Position numbers and translations under genes: made by a program. Shown here piece after piece: positions 1-13,700 of a stretch of 64,000 nt of DNA (positions are counted from its first letter, which is position 1; the number at the start of each line of letters is the position of its first letter). The DNA comes from Paraspadella gotoi (Eukaryota > Chaetognatha): NCBI GenBank assembly GCA_051294375.1, contig CM119266.1, positions 2,721,812-2,785,811 on the forward strand, read 5' to 3'. Below the pieces are notes generated by a model that saw nothing but the letters and a program-made list of their open reading frames with translations, searched no databases and had not been told where the DNA came from.

Positions 1-79
1 ACTGTCCAGCCACTGTCCAGTTTCTATCTTTTTCTCTCTCTCTCTCATTAATACATACATTTGTTTGTTTTTATTTACA

Positions 80-590
80 ATGAATGACTATCATCGCATC
101 AATGAATGATTATCATCGCGTCAATGAATGATTATCATCGCGTCAATGAATGATTATTATCGCGTCAATGAATGATTATCATCGCGTCAATGAATGATTA
201 TCATCGCGTCAATGAATGATTATCATCGCGTCAATGAATGATTATCATCGCGTCAATGAATGATTATCATCGCGTCAATGAATGATTATCATCGCGTCAA
301 TGAATGATTATCATCGCGTCAATGAATGATTATCATCGCGTCAATGAATGATTATCATCGCGTCAATCATTTGGTTATCATCGCGTTAATCATTTGGTTA
401 TCATAGCGTTAATCATTTGGTTATCATCATATCCATCATTTGGTTATCATCGCATCCATCATTTGGTTATCATCGCATCAATCCTTTGGTTATCATCGCA
501 TCAATCCTTTGGTTATCATCGCATCAATCCTTTGGTTATCATCGCATCAATCCTTTGGTTATCATTGCATCAATATTTGCTTTATATTAA
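80..590. repeat. 22-bp then 23-bp tandem repeat array
   Basis: A unit of about 22 bp (core aatgattatcatcgcgtc) is repeated about a dozen times from 80 to about 366. It then passes into a related 23-bp unit (core tttggttatcatcgcatc) up to about 590. The spurious Ser/His/Ile-rich open frames here are products of the repeat. The same units recur at 9840-9960 and 12895-13340, so this is a dispersed element with internal tandem repeats rather than a local satellite. Confidence 0.9.
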
Positions 591-603
591 AAAATGAGGT
601 ACT

Positions 604-858
604 ATGGCAACGGGAGGATAGCCTGTGATACCCGGGCGCGGGGTATCTCACCAACTGGCGTAGGGCTGCGGACCCTCAGTGACCGCCTCCTGTCACTGGC
701 ATGTTTATACCGGCATCCGTCACATTTAAAGCCAGAACCGGGATACCCAGGGATTGAACCGGGACGCACGGATGGAATGAGATGATTTAGCCTGCTCAGC
801 CATTGAGACGAGGCTGAGGACGGACAGCAGTGAGGCAGCTTTAAGTCTTGCTGCCACA
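604..858 (-). mobile_element. tRNA-derived SINE, copy 1
   Basis: This block is nearly identical to 1072-1322. Read on the minus strand it contains an A-box-like TGGCTGAGCAGG followed about 31 bases later by a B-box-like GGTTCAATCCC. That is the layout of an internal RNA polymerase III promoter in a tRNA-related SINE head. Two diverged copies lie within 0.5 kb. This copy carries a one-base change in the B-box flank and small indels. No target-site duplication was resolved. Confidence 0.75.
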
Positions 859-1071
859 GGATCCCCCCACCAGACTTTTCCACAGGGGCCTCAATCCTGA
901 GGAGATGTCTGAGAGAAGGTTTTGATCTCATTGCCATAGTGAAAGCGACGCGAGCGAGTCTGGAGCGTTACCAGAGAAGTAGGGCATAGGCGTGATATGC
1001 ATACCCTAAGCGACGTAAGCGTGGGCGCACGGTGCGCAGCGGTTGCGTGTTCGAGAGTAGGGCTCACCACT

Positions 1072-1322
1072 TATGGCAACGGGAGATAGCCTGTGATACC
1101 CGGGGCGCGGGGTATCTCACCAACTGGTGTAGGGGCTGCGGACCCTCAGTGACCGCCTCCTGTCATGGCATGTTTATACCGGCACCGTCACAGAACAGAA
1201 CCGGGATACCCAGGGATTGAACCCGGGACGCACGGATGGAATGAGATGATTTAGCCTGCTCAGCCATTGAGACGAGGCTGAGGACGGACAGCAGTGAGCA
1301 GCTTTAAGTCTTGCTGCCACAG
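1072..1322 (-). mobile_element. tRNA-derived SINE, copy 2
   Basis: Second copy of the element at 604-858, in the same orientation and with the same A-box/B-box pair on the minus strand. It is followed directly by sequence related to the MITE at 21421-22080, so the two elements are juxtaposed or one inserted into the other. Confidence 0.75.
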
Positions 1323-1324
1323 TA

Positions 1325-1735
1325 CCTTTATTTTCCGAGAAAACTCCTGGACCAAATTTATTAAAATTTGGTATGATCCCTATTTGAATACAAATGAAGC
1401 TATCAAGGCAAATTTAAATATTTGATCCCTTGAGTTGAGATAGGCCCCCCGGGGGTTACCCATAGGAGCAAAAAAAATGGTTAAAAATTTTTATAAATTT
1501 TTTTATTATTTTTGTTTTGAACAGTTGCATAAACATTTACTCTTCCACAAAAACATATTTATTACCTCAAAAATATTTGTTTCCTTTAATTTTCAGCAGT
1601 TCAAATCAGATTTAGATTAATTTGGGAAATTTTGAAGTAAAACGATTAACCATGCATCTTTAAACAATGCTTAATTATTGAAAATTTATCAATTTTAATT
1701 TTAAAATGTTTTTATCAATCAATGATTATTTTTTC
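1325..1735. mobile_element. Decayed relative of the 21.4-kb MITE
   Basis: Long stretches match 21460-21870 in order. Examples are tccgagaaaact, aatttggtatga, tactcttccacaaaaa, tcagatttagattaattt and aaccatgcatctt. The terminal inverted repeat seen at 21.4 kb is absent on the left, so the copy is truncated. It ends close to a conserved 45-base block (1731-1775) that also occurs at 13411-13455. Confidence 0.7.
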
Positions 1736-1954
1736 ATTAATTTTTTTTGATAGTAACGTCTGGCGAGATCACTATTTTTTGTTTTTGTTTTTTATAGATA
1801 AACAATCAACAAGCCTTGCGATAGACAGAATGCAATGGATTACCCTTGAGAACAAACTGTTGTCCTCTATCTTTCAAACTCGTTTCACGAACTAAACAAC
1901 TCCCTCCTTTATCTTCCGTCGTAAAATAGATATAGAATAATAATTCAAAAAACG

Positions 1955-3773
1955 ATGGCGGCGTTGGTGTCCGACGCCGCCCGCGCCTTCAGCGCTCGGT
2001 TCTGGTCGACAAAGTTTTGGTTGCCCGGCAACGTGACTTGGGACGACCTGATCTCCAAGCCGGACCTCCCTCTTCCGGCGTCGGGCGACCTCCTAGTCGG
2101 CCTTTATTTGGGGATCTTCCTCATCATCGCCCGGTTTCTCTTCGAGCGTTGGGTGGCCACGCCCATCGCTATCGCCTCCGGTCTTCCTCCGCGCCGACGC
2201 CTGGATCCCCCGGCGTCGCTCCACCCGCTCCTGGACGCCGCCTTCGCCCGGTCCCCTCGTCAACCGGACGATGCGGCTCTGGCGTCGCTCACTAAACGCA
2301 CGGATCTTCCCCGGCGCCGCGTGGAGTCATGGTTCCGGCTGGCGTCGCGCGCCCGCAACAGCCGCGTCAAGCCGCAGTCGATCGACAAGTTTAACGAGTC
2401 CTGCTGGCGCTTCGTCTACTACCTCGGCATCTTTTGCTATGGCCTGGCCGTGCTGTGGGACAAGCCCTGGTTTTGGGACACCAAGGACTGCTGGATCGGC
2501 TGGCCGGACAGGATCCCGCTCGACGAATCGATCCGTTGGTACTACATGGTGGAGATCGGATTTTATGCGTCCCTGTTCGCCAGCCAATTCTTCGACGTGC
2601 AGCGAAAGGACTTTTGGCAGATGTTCACCCATCACTTGGCCACGCTGACCCTGCTCACGGCCTCGTGGATCATTAACATGGTGCGCATAGGATCCCTCGT
2701 CCTCGTTGTCCACGACGCCGTCGACTGGCTCCTCGAGATCAGCAAGATGACCAACTACGCCAAGCAGGTATCAGAATATTGAGGGATGAGTCGGGTCGGG
2801 TTACTTATTACTTTTATTTGAAACAGGAGGACCAACCTCCGGGAGGGTACGTAGATATATTAATGAGGCGTGTTTACTTTATAATTTGCTTACGGATTTT
2901 ACGTACGTATAATTTATAAAACTGAGGTGAAGATGGTTTTTATTTATGAATGTTTGTTTTCACTTAAGCATTTAGTACATGAGCTGTTTAAAGTTGGTAC
3001 ATAAATATTACGCTTGATTAAGAAATTAAAAACACTTGAACTTTCTTGTTAAATTCTTTTGGTTAATCAAAAATGGAGAACCGCCGGTGATTTTTAATAT
3101 ATTTCTAACCTCTTGGCCCGTTCCTCCCCTTTCCTCCTATTTTCTTCCACCTCATCCCCTTCCCAAACCCCTCCCTCCGCAGGATCGCCTCTGTGAAATA
3201 TGCTTTGTCGCTTTCACGTCGGTCTGGTTCGCCTCCCGCCTGGTCTACTTCCCCTTGGTCGTCATAAAGTCTTGCCTGTTCGAGGCCACAGCGACTTTGG
3301 AAGCCATGGGTTTGGACGTCACGATCTCATTGACGGGTTCGTTCTGGGAGGATCAATTTATTTTTGGCGGTTGTACATAGCTCGGGGGTGAAGTTGATAT
3401 TTAATTATTTATTGTTAAAATGTTAAATTCATTTTAAAATTTTTTGAAATTTTTAAACTAAAAATTCCTTTCTCTATGGTTCTCTACATCAGGCGGTGTC
3501 GGCGGAGTCTACTTTCTCTTCAACGGGCTTCTCATTCTGCTCTACTGCCTCCACTGGTTCTGGTTCTACCACATTATGTCGATGGCCTTCAGGCTGGCCA
3601 AGCAGGGCAAGGTGGGCAAGGACGCTCGGTCCGAGAGCGACGACTTCTCCGACGAACCCGACGAACACATCGACGACAGAGACGACTACGAAACCATCAA
3701 GCCCAACTGCTCCAACGGAAAACTGTCGACCGGCTGTAACGGCGTCAAGGAAACCAAAGACGCCAGCCCCTGA
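1955..3773 (+). CDS. Ceramide synthase (homeobox-like + TLC domain), 3 exons
   Basis: Exons 1955-2767, 3183-3336 and 3493-3773 join in phase to give 415 residues. The product should N-acylate sphingoid bases with fatty acyl-CoA in the ER membrane. An N-terminal membrane segment (about residues 45-65) is followed by a Hox-like stretch ending in VESWFRLASRARNS, as in animal CerS2/5/6-type enzymes. The TLC catalytic region then carries the Lag1-type motif with paired histidines (FTHHLATL) and the downstream VVHDAVDWLLEISKM segment. The C-terminal tail is acidic and hydrophilic (DDFSDEPDEHIDDRDD), typical of cytosolic CerS tails. The start is the first ATG, with no competing upstream frame. The fatty-acyl specificity cannot be read from the sequence. 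Confidence 0.93.
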
Positions 3774-3949
3774 ACGAATTAAGCCTCGGAAAAGTCTCCC
3801 CTGGTTTTTTTTTCCTTCATTTGGATTTTTTTTGGGAATTTCGTTTTGTTTTCGCGATCACGTTGAACAAATTTCGGTGTTTCTTTTTTTTTACTTGGTG
3901 TTATCTTTATATACGTCACCCTTTAAAATGAAGTCTCGACATTTTCAAG

Positions 3950-4008
<59 letters not shown>

Positions 4009-5911
4009 TTTTAAGCGATCTCCCTGAAAGAAAAAAACAACTATATTAAAGAAGGGGCTCCATTCAATTGAATGGGATTAGCGATTCATGGGATTTCATT
4101 AATTGTTGGAGCGGGAAAAGTACTAAAATTAAAGAAGCTGTTATTTTATGATATTTTTAAAAAATTGGGAAAAAATGTTCACAGCTATCATTTTACCGTC
4201 ATCCGTTTAGGTTAATTAGGTTAATTAATTGTTTAAAAGGCCAAATTTTTTATATTTTTCCTTGCCTTTTGGAGCCCTAAACAGTTGGTAAAACTTTTTT
4301 AATTTTGTATTTGCGTTTACAAATTCTATTATTGCCTTGTTTATGTGCGAAGTCTAACTTATCAACGGTTAAACAATTTACTACCAGCTCAACGGTCTTA
4401 TAATTTTTCCAGCTCAAAAAGTTGTTAGAGGGAAGAATTAATTGCTCAGAAACTCTATCAGTAAATTCAAATCTAATTCCCCTAATTTTGTAATATTTAA
4501 GTAGCAAATAGCAGTTAATCCCTTTCAGTTTTAATTTTGTCATTCTTTAAAACTATCCAAGTTCAGGATGGAAAAATATTTTAACTACTAATAGGTTGTA
4601 AATTTTACATTATTTGTTCTCAAGTTAATTGAGATAGCCCGGTTCTCCGCATTACATTTTCATCAATATATTTTAGGGTTTAAATTGATCATAAAATTAT
4701 ATACGTTCTCTAAAATACAAAAAATATTCAAAATACATTATCTAAAAATTTTAACAGCATAAATTGATATGGACCATTCGTTTTAACTTTTTATTTATGT
4801 GCTTAAGCATGGAAAATATTATTTTTCACTTTTAAGTTAGCATTTCCCCTAAGTGCTACATCAGCATATGGTGATCAGTAGACGATTGTATAAAATCTTT
4901 AACTTGCATGCAAGGCCTGAGGCCTAGTACTCAATCTTGCCTTTACAAAGATCTTTCAGCGAGAGTTCTTTAAAATAATCCTTGTGATGAGAAAGGATTA
5001 TTAATTATTAACCCGAGGCAATTTGAGCCTTGGTTAAGAACTTAATACTTATTTTAGATCACGTTTTATTAAACAATAGATAGCGTTTACAACTTTACTG
5101 TGCGCTGATTTTTTTTTTCTACAAATATGTCTAATCTGTTGTTCCCACTACTCCTTGCTTTGTATTATTCTCGCTTCGGGTCTCCTGGTTGAACTTAGAA
5201 TGAAATATTATATCTCTTAATATTAGCTTTTTTGATATTGCAGTGGAGATATTTAATTTTGCTTCTTTTTAGCTTGTAGCGACATCGCTATCTGATCGAA
5301 AGAAGCCATTTTCTATTTTCGTTTTTAGTTAGCTTAAAGAGTACTACTACAAATGGTGTTAATGATTTTAATAGCATTCCATTTGAGATTTCGAATGTAC
5401 TATCTAGTTGTAGAGTAATTTTTTAAAAAAAATAGATCCTTGGAATAAGATATTACATATTTCACGCTTTGCAAAATTGTTTTACTTGCAAAGCATAAAA
5501 CTTGATTTACAATCGTAATACGCAGATATCGTTTTATAAAATGGCCATTTTTCAATCCTACCTATCTAGTATTTACTTTTTTACCAAAGGACAAATTCGA
5601 GCCGTTGAAACATTCCTGCGTGTTTACTGTTTAGTGTTTGCGATTTGAACTACTGCCGTAAGCGACCCATATGCCACCTGTCTGGCCAACTTTATTATCA
5701 ATTTTTTAAATTCCTTTATTGAAGAAAAGCTTTCTCGAACGATAGATAAATTTTGTTTCGTTTGCATCCGTGTTGTACCTTCTCATTTCCCTTCACTTTT
5801 GTCATTTTGTTAAGTCTTCAGTTTTACATTTTTAGAGCCGCCATGGCCCATAAAAAAACAAAGAAACAAAAGATGCTTTGAGATGATGCGACGCCCAATT
5901 TGTCGATCGTC
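3774..5911. other. Spacer between CerS and ANKS6
   Basis: The spacer is AT-rich with no supported gene. It contains a (GA)n microsatellite at about 3955-4004, probably in the CerS 3' UTR. A 12-codon upstream open frame starts with ATG at 5842 in the ANKS6 leader and stops before the chosen ANKS6 start. Open frames in both orientations here lack coding composition. Confidence 0.7.
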
Positions 5912-7709
5912 ATGGAGACGAGAATGACGCGGAACCTGGCGTCGAATCCTTCGACGAAACAATTGTTGGCGGCGTGCGAGCGAGGGGATGTCGCCAAGAT
6001 CCAACATCACCTTGACAACGGGGTTCCCGTCGACGCCCCGTTGGACGACGATGGTGAGTCTTTCCTCAAAGAAAGCCGCGTATTTAATGGTCGCGGGACC
6101 GTTTTGTTTTCGAGGGTAGATTAAGTGGACGGCTATTCCACAAATCTTCCTTCGCAAACTAAAAATTATTGATTTATACCTGACCAAGCTAGTGGCCCCT
6201 TTTCTTGGCTCGTTCCTTCCTCTAGGCAACACCTGCCTCGCCGTCGCCACGGCCAATGCCCACGACGCCGCGGTCCAGCTGCTTCTCAAACGCGGTGCCG
6301 CTCTCGAGACCGCCAACGTACATGGATGGACGCCAGCGATGCAGGCGGCGCGCCACGGCCGGACCAGCGTTTTGTCGACCCTCCTAAACAACAAAGCCGA
6401 CCCACGAGCTGACAGCCGTCTCGGCGCCTCTCTCCTGCTCTGCGGGGTTTGCAGTGCCGACGCCGCCACCGTCAAGACTCTCCTAGAATCCGGATCCGAC
6501 GCGACGACTCGTTGGCGCGGACCATCCCCGCTGGCTCTGGCCGCATACTTTGGTTACGAAGACATCGTCCGCCTGCTCCTGGATCACGGCGCTGACGCCG
6601 ACCGCGCTCTCGATGCCACGCGTCTGACGCCTCTCATTCTCGCCGCCATTAACGGGCGAGCGGCGACGGTGACGATCCTCGTCGATCAAGGCGCCAATCC
6701 GAATCTCCAGGATGCGTTAGGCAACACTGCCCTTGATCACGCATCCACCCGGGGCCACGAACAAATTGAGGCCTTTCTTCGCGACCGTACATCCCTGCTC
6801 CGAACCCGCGGGCCCGCCCTTCGCATCAAGACTGACACCATAGTTGAGGCGGCGCGGCAGGGGGACGCCGCTCGTATCCGCGAGCTGCTACGCGAAGATC
6901 CGCGCCACGCGGATGCCTGCAGCCCGCAGGACGGGGCCACACCCCTCATGTTCGCCGCCATGATGGGACGTCTTGACGTAGTTGAGACTCTGGTGACCGC
7001 CGGAGCGAGGCTCGACTCACGGGACAAGGTCAGCGGGTGGACGGCGCTCATGCAAGCCACTTTCCACGGTCACAAGGACATCGTCAAATACCTCATTTCC
7101 CACGGCGCCGACGCCGAAGTGCGCGCAAAAAACGGCGCCACCGCTCTAACCCTCGCCACCACAATCGACGAGGCTGACACCGAGATGATCAGGATCATCG
7201 CCTCCAACGTCGCGGCCGGCGCCCCCAAGGCTGCTACGTCGGAGGCGCGCTCCCGGAACGGGACGACAAGAGGCGTCGTTGCCAGAGCCTGGAGAACATC
7301 CGGGGGCGAAGATACGGACGGCGCTGGGGCAGAGACGGCTTCGCGGGAAGGAGGAGGCGGTGGAGGCGACACTGGAAAGACCAACGGGTCGCTGCGGCTT
7401 TGGTGGAACAGAATGTCAAACCGGTGAGTGATAGAATTCGATAATGACAGTGATTGACGTTCAATCGCGAATGTCAACTGTTATTATCAAAGAATAACTT
7501 GGTCTCTTCTCCGGTTTTTAATGAGAAACGAAATTTTCTCTCAACATGAAACGCAAACTTTTTTTGTCCACAAATATTTTTAAAGCCTAGCAAAAGAATC
7601 TGACAACAAAACGAGTTTTACGATTGGGTTTTTAATCGAGTCAATTTTCAAACTTGATCCGCCCTGCTTTTGTGACTTAAGAAAAATAATCCAATTACTG
7701 TTACACCTA

Positions 7710-7756
<47 letters not shown>

Positions 7757-10700
7757 AAAATTTTGGGCGGCCTGTCAACTTTGTCGCACTGCCTTCCCGG
7801 CGGATAGAAAAAATGTTAATGATTTCCGTCCCGGGAGGGGTTGGATGGGCTGAGAGCGATTTGGAGGTCTTTTGCGATGCGGATGGATTTTTTTTATTTA
7901 ATTTTTTTTTTTTTTTGTGGCCTTTTACGTACAGCCTCTTTTCTTAATTTTTATTTATATAAAATTAAATAAAAACTTTTTTCAAATTCACTCAACATTC
8001 GTTTTAATTTTGTTCAGATTTCGCAATCGAAAAAATCTAAAACTCGGACGAACTTTTCGTTTGTCTCCGATGCCGCTCGATCCTTCGACGAACGACGATT
8101 GTAACTCTCCTTCTTTCTCCACTGCTCCCTCCTCCATCTTCTCTGTGACCAACGGGTCCTCTAAATCTTTCGTCGCTGAAATCGCTAAAGGTAGATTTCG
8201 CATCCGCCTCGACAAATGTCGCTTACCCTTTTAATCTCCTTTTTCCAAACGTCCCTTTTTCTTCCTCAGACCCCCCTACACCGAAGCGCCTGCTTTCCAC
8301 ATCTTCTAAAGCTACGACTGAATCCCGCTCCTCAAACTCTGCCCACTTCCCCGGCTCCAGTCTTCGCTCCCTCAGCAGCGGCTACGAGTCTCTGCTCCTT
8401 GACTCTTCCGTCAAGGGACGACCCGCCCCCGGAGCAGGGACCGACCCTTCCGTCCTCGATGATCCCACATCCACCGGCCGTCCCAAACGCGTCGTCGCCG
8501 CCGACGTTCTCAAGCCGGTAGTGCCACCCTTCCACGTCCCTCCAGGGTTCGAACCCGAAACGTCTGACGGCCCCACTTCGCCCATTACGCCGACAGAGAC
8601 GACGACCTCGTTCGCCGATTTTCCGGCCTTTCGTTCCGACGTCGCCGGAGGTCGCGTGATTTCCGGGACGGCGACGTCGCCGATGCCTCCCGGTCGAACC
8701 TCTCGTCCCTCGGCTAAACTCTTCGCCCCGAGTCCCAAGAATCTCGGCAATCGTCACCCGTCGCCGTCCGCCTCCTCGGTTTTGAGTCACAGGTGAGGAG
8801 AGAAAGAGAGAAAGAGAGAAAGAGAAAAAGAGAGAAAGACTTAAAAACTATGTTTAACAATCCTAGCGTTTTCTTTCTATTTCATTTTATTCCGTTCACT
8901 TTTTAACGATATGAAAACAATTTTAAATAATATTTAATGTGATTATTTTATTTTTTTTTTATCTCGCCAGACGGGCGAATGTCCGACTTGGGCGAGTTGT
9001 TAATTTGTTTCTGCTTCTTTTGACCATATTCGTCATCGCGCTGTTTTAACATTGAAAATCGCTCGAGTATATAACCATAAGAAATTAAAAATTTAGATAT
9101 GGCTTCTTATCATTGAGGACTTTTAAATTGTTATATTTTATATTCTTACTCTCATATGTTTGTTTTATTTATAAAATAATTTTTATATATATTGATAAGT
9201 TCAGCTCTGCAGTAGTTGTACAAGAATAATTAAAGTTGTAAACTCGCAATTATGATAATTAAATTCGATGAGGAGGAGGGGCTTCGCCTCCTGCATCTTC
9301 TTCCTCCCCATTCCTCGTCCTCTTCCTCACGGGGCTCGTTGATTTTCACGATTTCACTTTTTCACCTTTCTCCAGTTGTTCTTACATTTTGCTGACTACT
9401 GGACGCCTCTCTCTCAATAATACTTATTCTTATTACTACTTATTCCAAGGAAATTATTAATTATTTAGCTATTAATTGAACTACAAACAAACATATTTAT
9501 TTATCAATGTGAAATATTAATATTAAACCTTTAAGGCAATGTTAGGGGATTCGCCCCCTAACAGCAATAAAATAAAAATTTATCAAAGCTTAATCAGAAT
9601 ATGATAATATGCAAATGAGATTGAGGAACTCAATCTTATTTAAGTTAATCCACAAATTAATCTGCTACAGCGGCTGTCCAGTTTCTTTCTATTTTTTTTT
9701 TCTATTTTTTTTTTCTATTTTTTTTTCTCTCTTTTTTGATTATATGTCACTCTTTTTTTTTCCAATGTAGCTTCTTCTAATTCGTCTAAAAACGAGTTTG
9801 CTCTGCAGCGGCTGTCCAGCTTCTTTCTCTCTTACTCATATACGCATTATCATCACATCAATTAATGATTATTATCGTATCAATAAATGACTATCATTGC
9901 GTGAATGAATGATTATCATTGCATCAATAAATGATTATCATCGCATCCATTATTTGAGTTATTGTACCATCAACGGAATGCGACCGATAAACGGGACTTG
10001 GTTGGCCATTAGTGATGTGATTTCTCGTTCTCCCTTCACGAATCATCAGAATACCGACGAACTCACAGAACCTTACTTCAACCTTAGACTGAACCAATGA
10101 CCGACAGAGGAACCGACGGATGGGATTGATGTTCCAAAAATTGCTAGAGAACTCTAGGATTCACCTCGTACACCCAAAACTCAAGAAAGAAACACGTTCT
10201 TCAATAATTATTGAACTGTTTCAATATTGTCATCACCTTTGTCTTTAACGCTCTTTGTCATCTTGTCATCGTTACCTATGTCATTTCACCTAATTATTGT
10301 CGATCGTTGATAATAAAAAACTAATTGTCAACCCAATACTTTGCCACTTATTAATTACCCTCGTTATGTTTGGCATCTTAAACGTCAACCGTGTTTGGGC
10401 ATCGTCGTGATTCGACTCCCCCCTCCGAAGAGACTTAATTGAAAACTTACGATATCGCTACTCAAAAAAACTAACGCCTATCCTACTCGAAAAAACTTAG
10501 CTTACCCTACTCGGTGAAATATTACGTCAAATCCCGTCCCGAAATCCCTTCAGATCCCCAAGAAACTAATCAAAAAATAAAAAAAAAAGATAAAAAAAAC
10601 GCGCGAACTAAAAAATTAGATACAAACAGTTTTCCTCCTTTCAACGGCCCCTTTCTTAAATAATTAAGTTATTAAGAACGACTTTTTTTGCGAATATGCA

Positions 10701-13700
10701 GGAGTGGTCGTTACTAACGTAGTCTCTAGATACAAAAAAACAAAAAATACAAAAAAAAAACCCAAAAAAAAAAACAAATAAAAAAATCTCCTCTCCGCTC
10801 AACAATAAAAGTTCATCTAAATTGGAAATTTGTGTTCCCTAACTTTCCAACCGATTTACCCCTCCGCTTTCAAAATTCAAGCCAAATAAACAAATTCTAA
10901 CAGTCTACCCACGCCTCTCTCTTCCTCGGTGCTTTGGACTACGTTCGTCACGGACCCATGAATCCCTCCCAAACAAAGAATATATCGAACGAACGTTCTC
11001 CCTCTGCCTCTCGCAAATCCTCTCGCTGTCACCAGTCCATCGGCTCTTGACCGAATCCGAGAGTAAAATCGGAAAAATCAATCGATCGTCTTTTTCTCCC
11101 TCTCTCTCTCTCTCTCTCTCTTCCTCTCGGAATACCCCTCAAAAACACAACAAACTTGAAAACAATCATTCTAAATAATAAAATGGCCAGTCGACAGTAA
11201 AAAAAAAGAGTCCAATTTTGAAATCTGCGGCCTCCAGGCTTTATTACTTACCCACCACCCTATTCTATTCCCACGCCAAAGCCAATGAAGATTGAAAATG
11301 ATTTTCTAAGAGATCGACCTATATTATTAGGTATTATTCGGCCCCTCACTACATTTGATGGACCGCACTTACTAGGGATAAGTAAAGCTATTCAAAAATA
11401 AATTAATCATGAGGGCTCGACTTTCATTTAGGAGCCCAAGTTACCCTCATATGACCTCACAGTTGAATTCAAAAACCAACCAACCTTGGGAAGAATGACA
11501 TTGTACCTATTCAAATCCAAAGTCAAACTCCACAAAATTTGAAAACATGTTATTTAATTCGGCCAGAAAGGAATGTATGATCGGTTACATAAAATGTTAT
11601 GAAATCGAGATGGAAAGATTTCTATAAGCAGAATTTGATGCGCTTATCTGAACAAGAAAAAAGACAACAAGAAATTGAACAAGAGGAATCATGAGAAGAA
11701 AAATTACAGATAACAAAAAGAAAAAGGAAGAGCAAATGCAAAAATCGAAAGAGATAAAGATTTATCAAAAGTGGAAAGAGAATGTAAAAAGAAAATTGGG
11801 AAAGAATTTGAAAAATATATACAAGCAAGATATGATAATGGATTGGCAAACCTGTAATATAGCCAACCACTTTCCTAAAGAACTAGGCTTGAATGGAGTA
11901 GCACTAATTTCCTGGGTCAACAGCACTGGTGGAACTATCGCTTAGAAGGACGTCGAACAATTAAAGTATATTTAGTGAAACCTAGAAATCATTAAATTGT
12001 ATACAAAAAGGGAGGAAGAGTACTCAAGACTATTCTTTTAAATCACTAGCAGAAGGATTATTTTAGCGGATAGCAATAGAAGATCTCGGATAAGCATTGT
12101 GAAAGGTTCAAACAGAAGGCGCAAAGGAATATCTTACCTTCCTTAGAACCAAGTCTATGAGACTAAAACCCGTGTGAGAGTCATCAGCCCTGACGCCAAG
12201 AAGAAAGAAAGCTGTTTAATTAAAATATGCATAAAAACATGGTTAAGGATCGCTGATTCCAAGAACCCTGGAATGGCAATGATTAGACCGACCATCACCT
12301 AGAGATCTTTATCTTATTCTTATCTTATTCAACGGTACGAAACACTTGCCGTGTGCTCGTGTAGCCGCCTCTGCTTTCTCCTCCGTCGTTGTTACGGAGG
12401 ACCGCCGTCCCCCAGGTTCCCCGCTGACGCCTCCGGAAGTGGCGTGGCCGCGTCCAGCGCCGTTGTGCTTGCGCCGAAACCGTCGGCTCGCCGTGGTGAG
12501 GGAGTAGTCGGCGAGGCTATTGTCACCGAGTGTGGCCGAATGTGGTGGGCCACAAGTCCGTCCACCAGTCTATGACGGGGTCTAAAGTCTGACCACGAGT
12601 AAGCCCACGAGTCCTTGGAGTGTGGTCTCGCCACAAGCTCTATGGCCGTGGCATCACTGTCTGTGAACGGTATCAAAGGTGACTAATGATGACATGAGGG
12701 CGTCCTGGAACCTCGTAAAAGGCAGTTTGGTGACGGGCGGAAAAGTCCTAAGAATCTACATGGCCTAGAATATCTGGTAAGAAAAAGAAAAGAGGAGTGT
12801 AATCTCCTAAAGAAAAGGAAAAAGACATCTATCGGCAGAAACGGTAAATAACAAAAGGCAAACAAAATAAATGGGGGAAAATGGGGACATATCTCTACAG
12901 TTATCATCGCATCAATATTTAGTTATTATCGCATCAATCCTTTTGGTTATCATCGCATCAATCCTTTGGTTATCATCGCATCAATCCTTTGGTTATCATC
13001 GCATCAATCCTTTGTTATCATCGCATCAATCCTTTGGTTATCATCGCATCAATCCTTTGGTTATCATCGCATCAATCCTTTGGTTATCATCGCATCAATC
13101 TTTGTTATCATTCGCATCCAATCTCTTTCATGCTCTATCTATTTGCATCAATCCTTTGTTATCATGCATCAATCCTGTTTATATCATTGCATTCAATCCT
13201 TGATATGATCATATGATTATCATTGCACTCCAAATCCTATCTGATTATCATTGATCATCCTCATATCGATATCATCTAAATTAATCCTCTTCGATTAATC
13301 ATTGCATCAATTCCTTTGGTTATCATCGCATCAATATTTGGTTATCATCAAGTCAATAATCAATTACTATTACATTCATTATTACAATAATCATTCTTTT
13401 TTTTTAGACTTTTTCATTAATTTTCTTCGATAGTAACGTCTAGTGAGATCACTATACTTTTAAGATTTTTATCTTTTATTTTTAATTCTTTTTCCAGACT
13501 TAGAATTGTCTGTCTGTTCTAACTTTGACTTTTATACTGAATTAACCTTGTTAAATTTGGCTAAATCGTTATTTAGTTTTTGTAATTCTTTTTTTCAGTG
13601 GCGGTGCCGGAACTCCTTCGCCGCATTCCTCCGGCGGCGCCTCCTCAGTCTCCGCTCTTCTTCGGCCACCCGGCGCGGCCCAGTCGAGCAAACTGAGCGG

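Larger units (their letters stand above)
8793..13598. other. ANKS6 intron 4, repeat-rich
   Basis: This intron holds two copies of a block containing cggctgtccag followed by pyrimidine runs (about 9670 and 9812), which also starts the window at 1-54. It then holds diverged copies of the tandem units (9840-9960) and a degenerate stretch at about 10900-12070 with broken Lys/Glu-rich frames that looks like a dead mobile element. A GC-rich island follows at 12350-12640, with short internal duplications (gtgtgg...ccacaag). A second tandem array lies at 12895-13340. No intact transposase or reverse transcriptase was recognised. Confidence 0.6.

Noticed and set aside
394-628. Open frames rich in Ile/Ser/His
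   Set aside because: They translate the 23-bp tandem repeat in successive frames and have no coding meaning.
602-937. 111-codon minus-strand open frame
   Set aside because: It coincides with the tRNA-derived SINE, whose second copy at 1072-1322 does not keep the same frame.
5810-6475. Long minus-strand open frame antisense to ANKS6
   Set aside because: It is the GC-rich shadow of ankyrin-repeat exons and spans the ANKS6 intron without splice sites.
11691-11945. Lys-rich 84-codon frame in ANKS6 intron 4
   Set aside because: Composition and broken continuation look like a dead mobile-element fragment. No domain was recognised.
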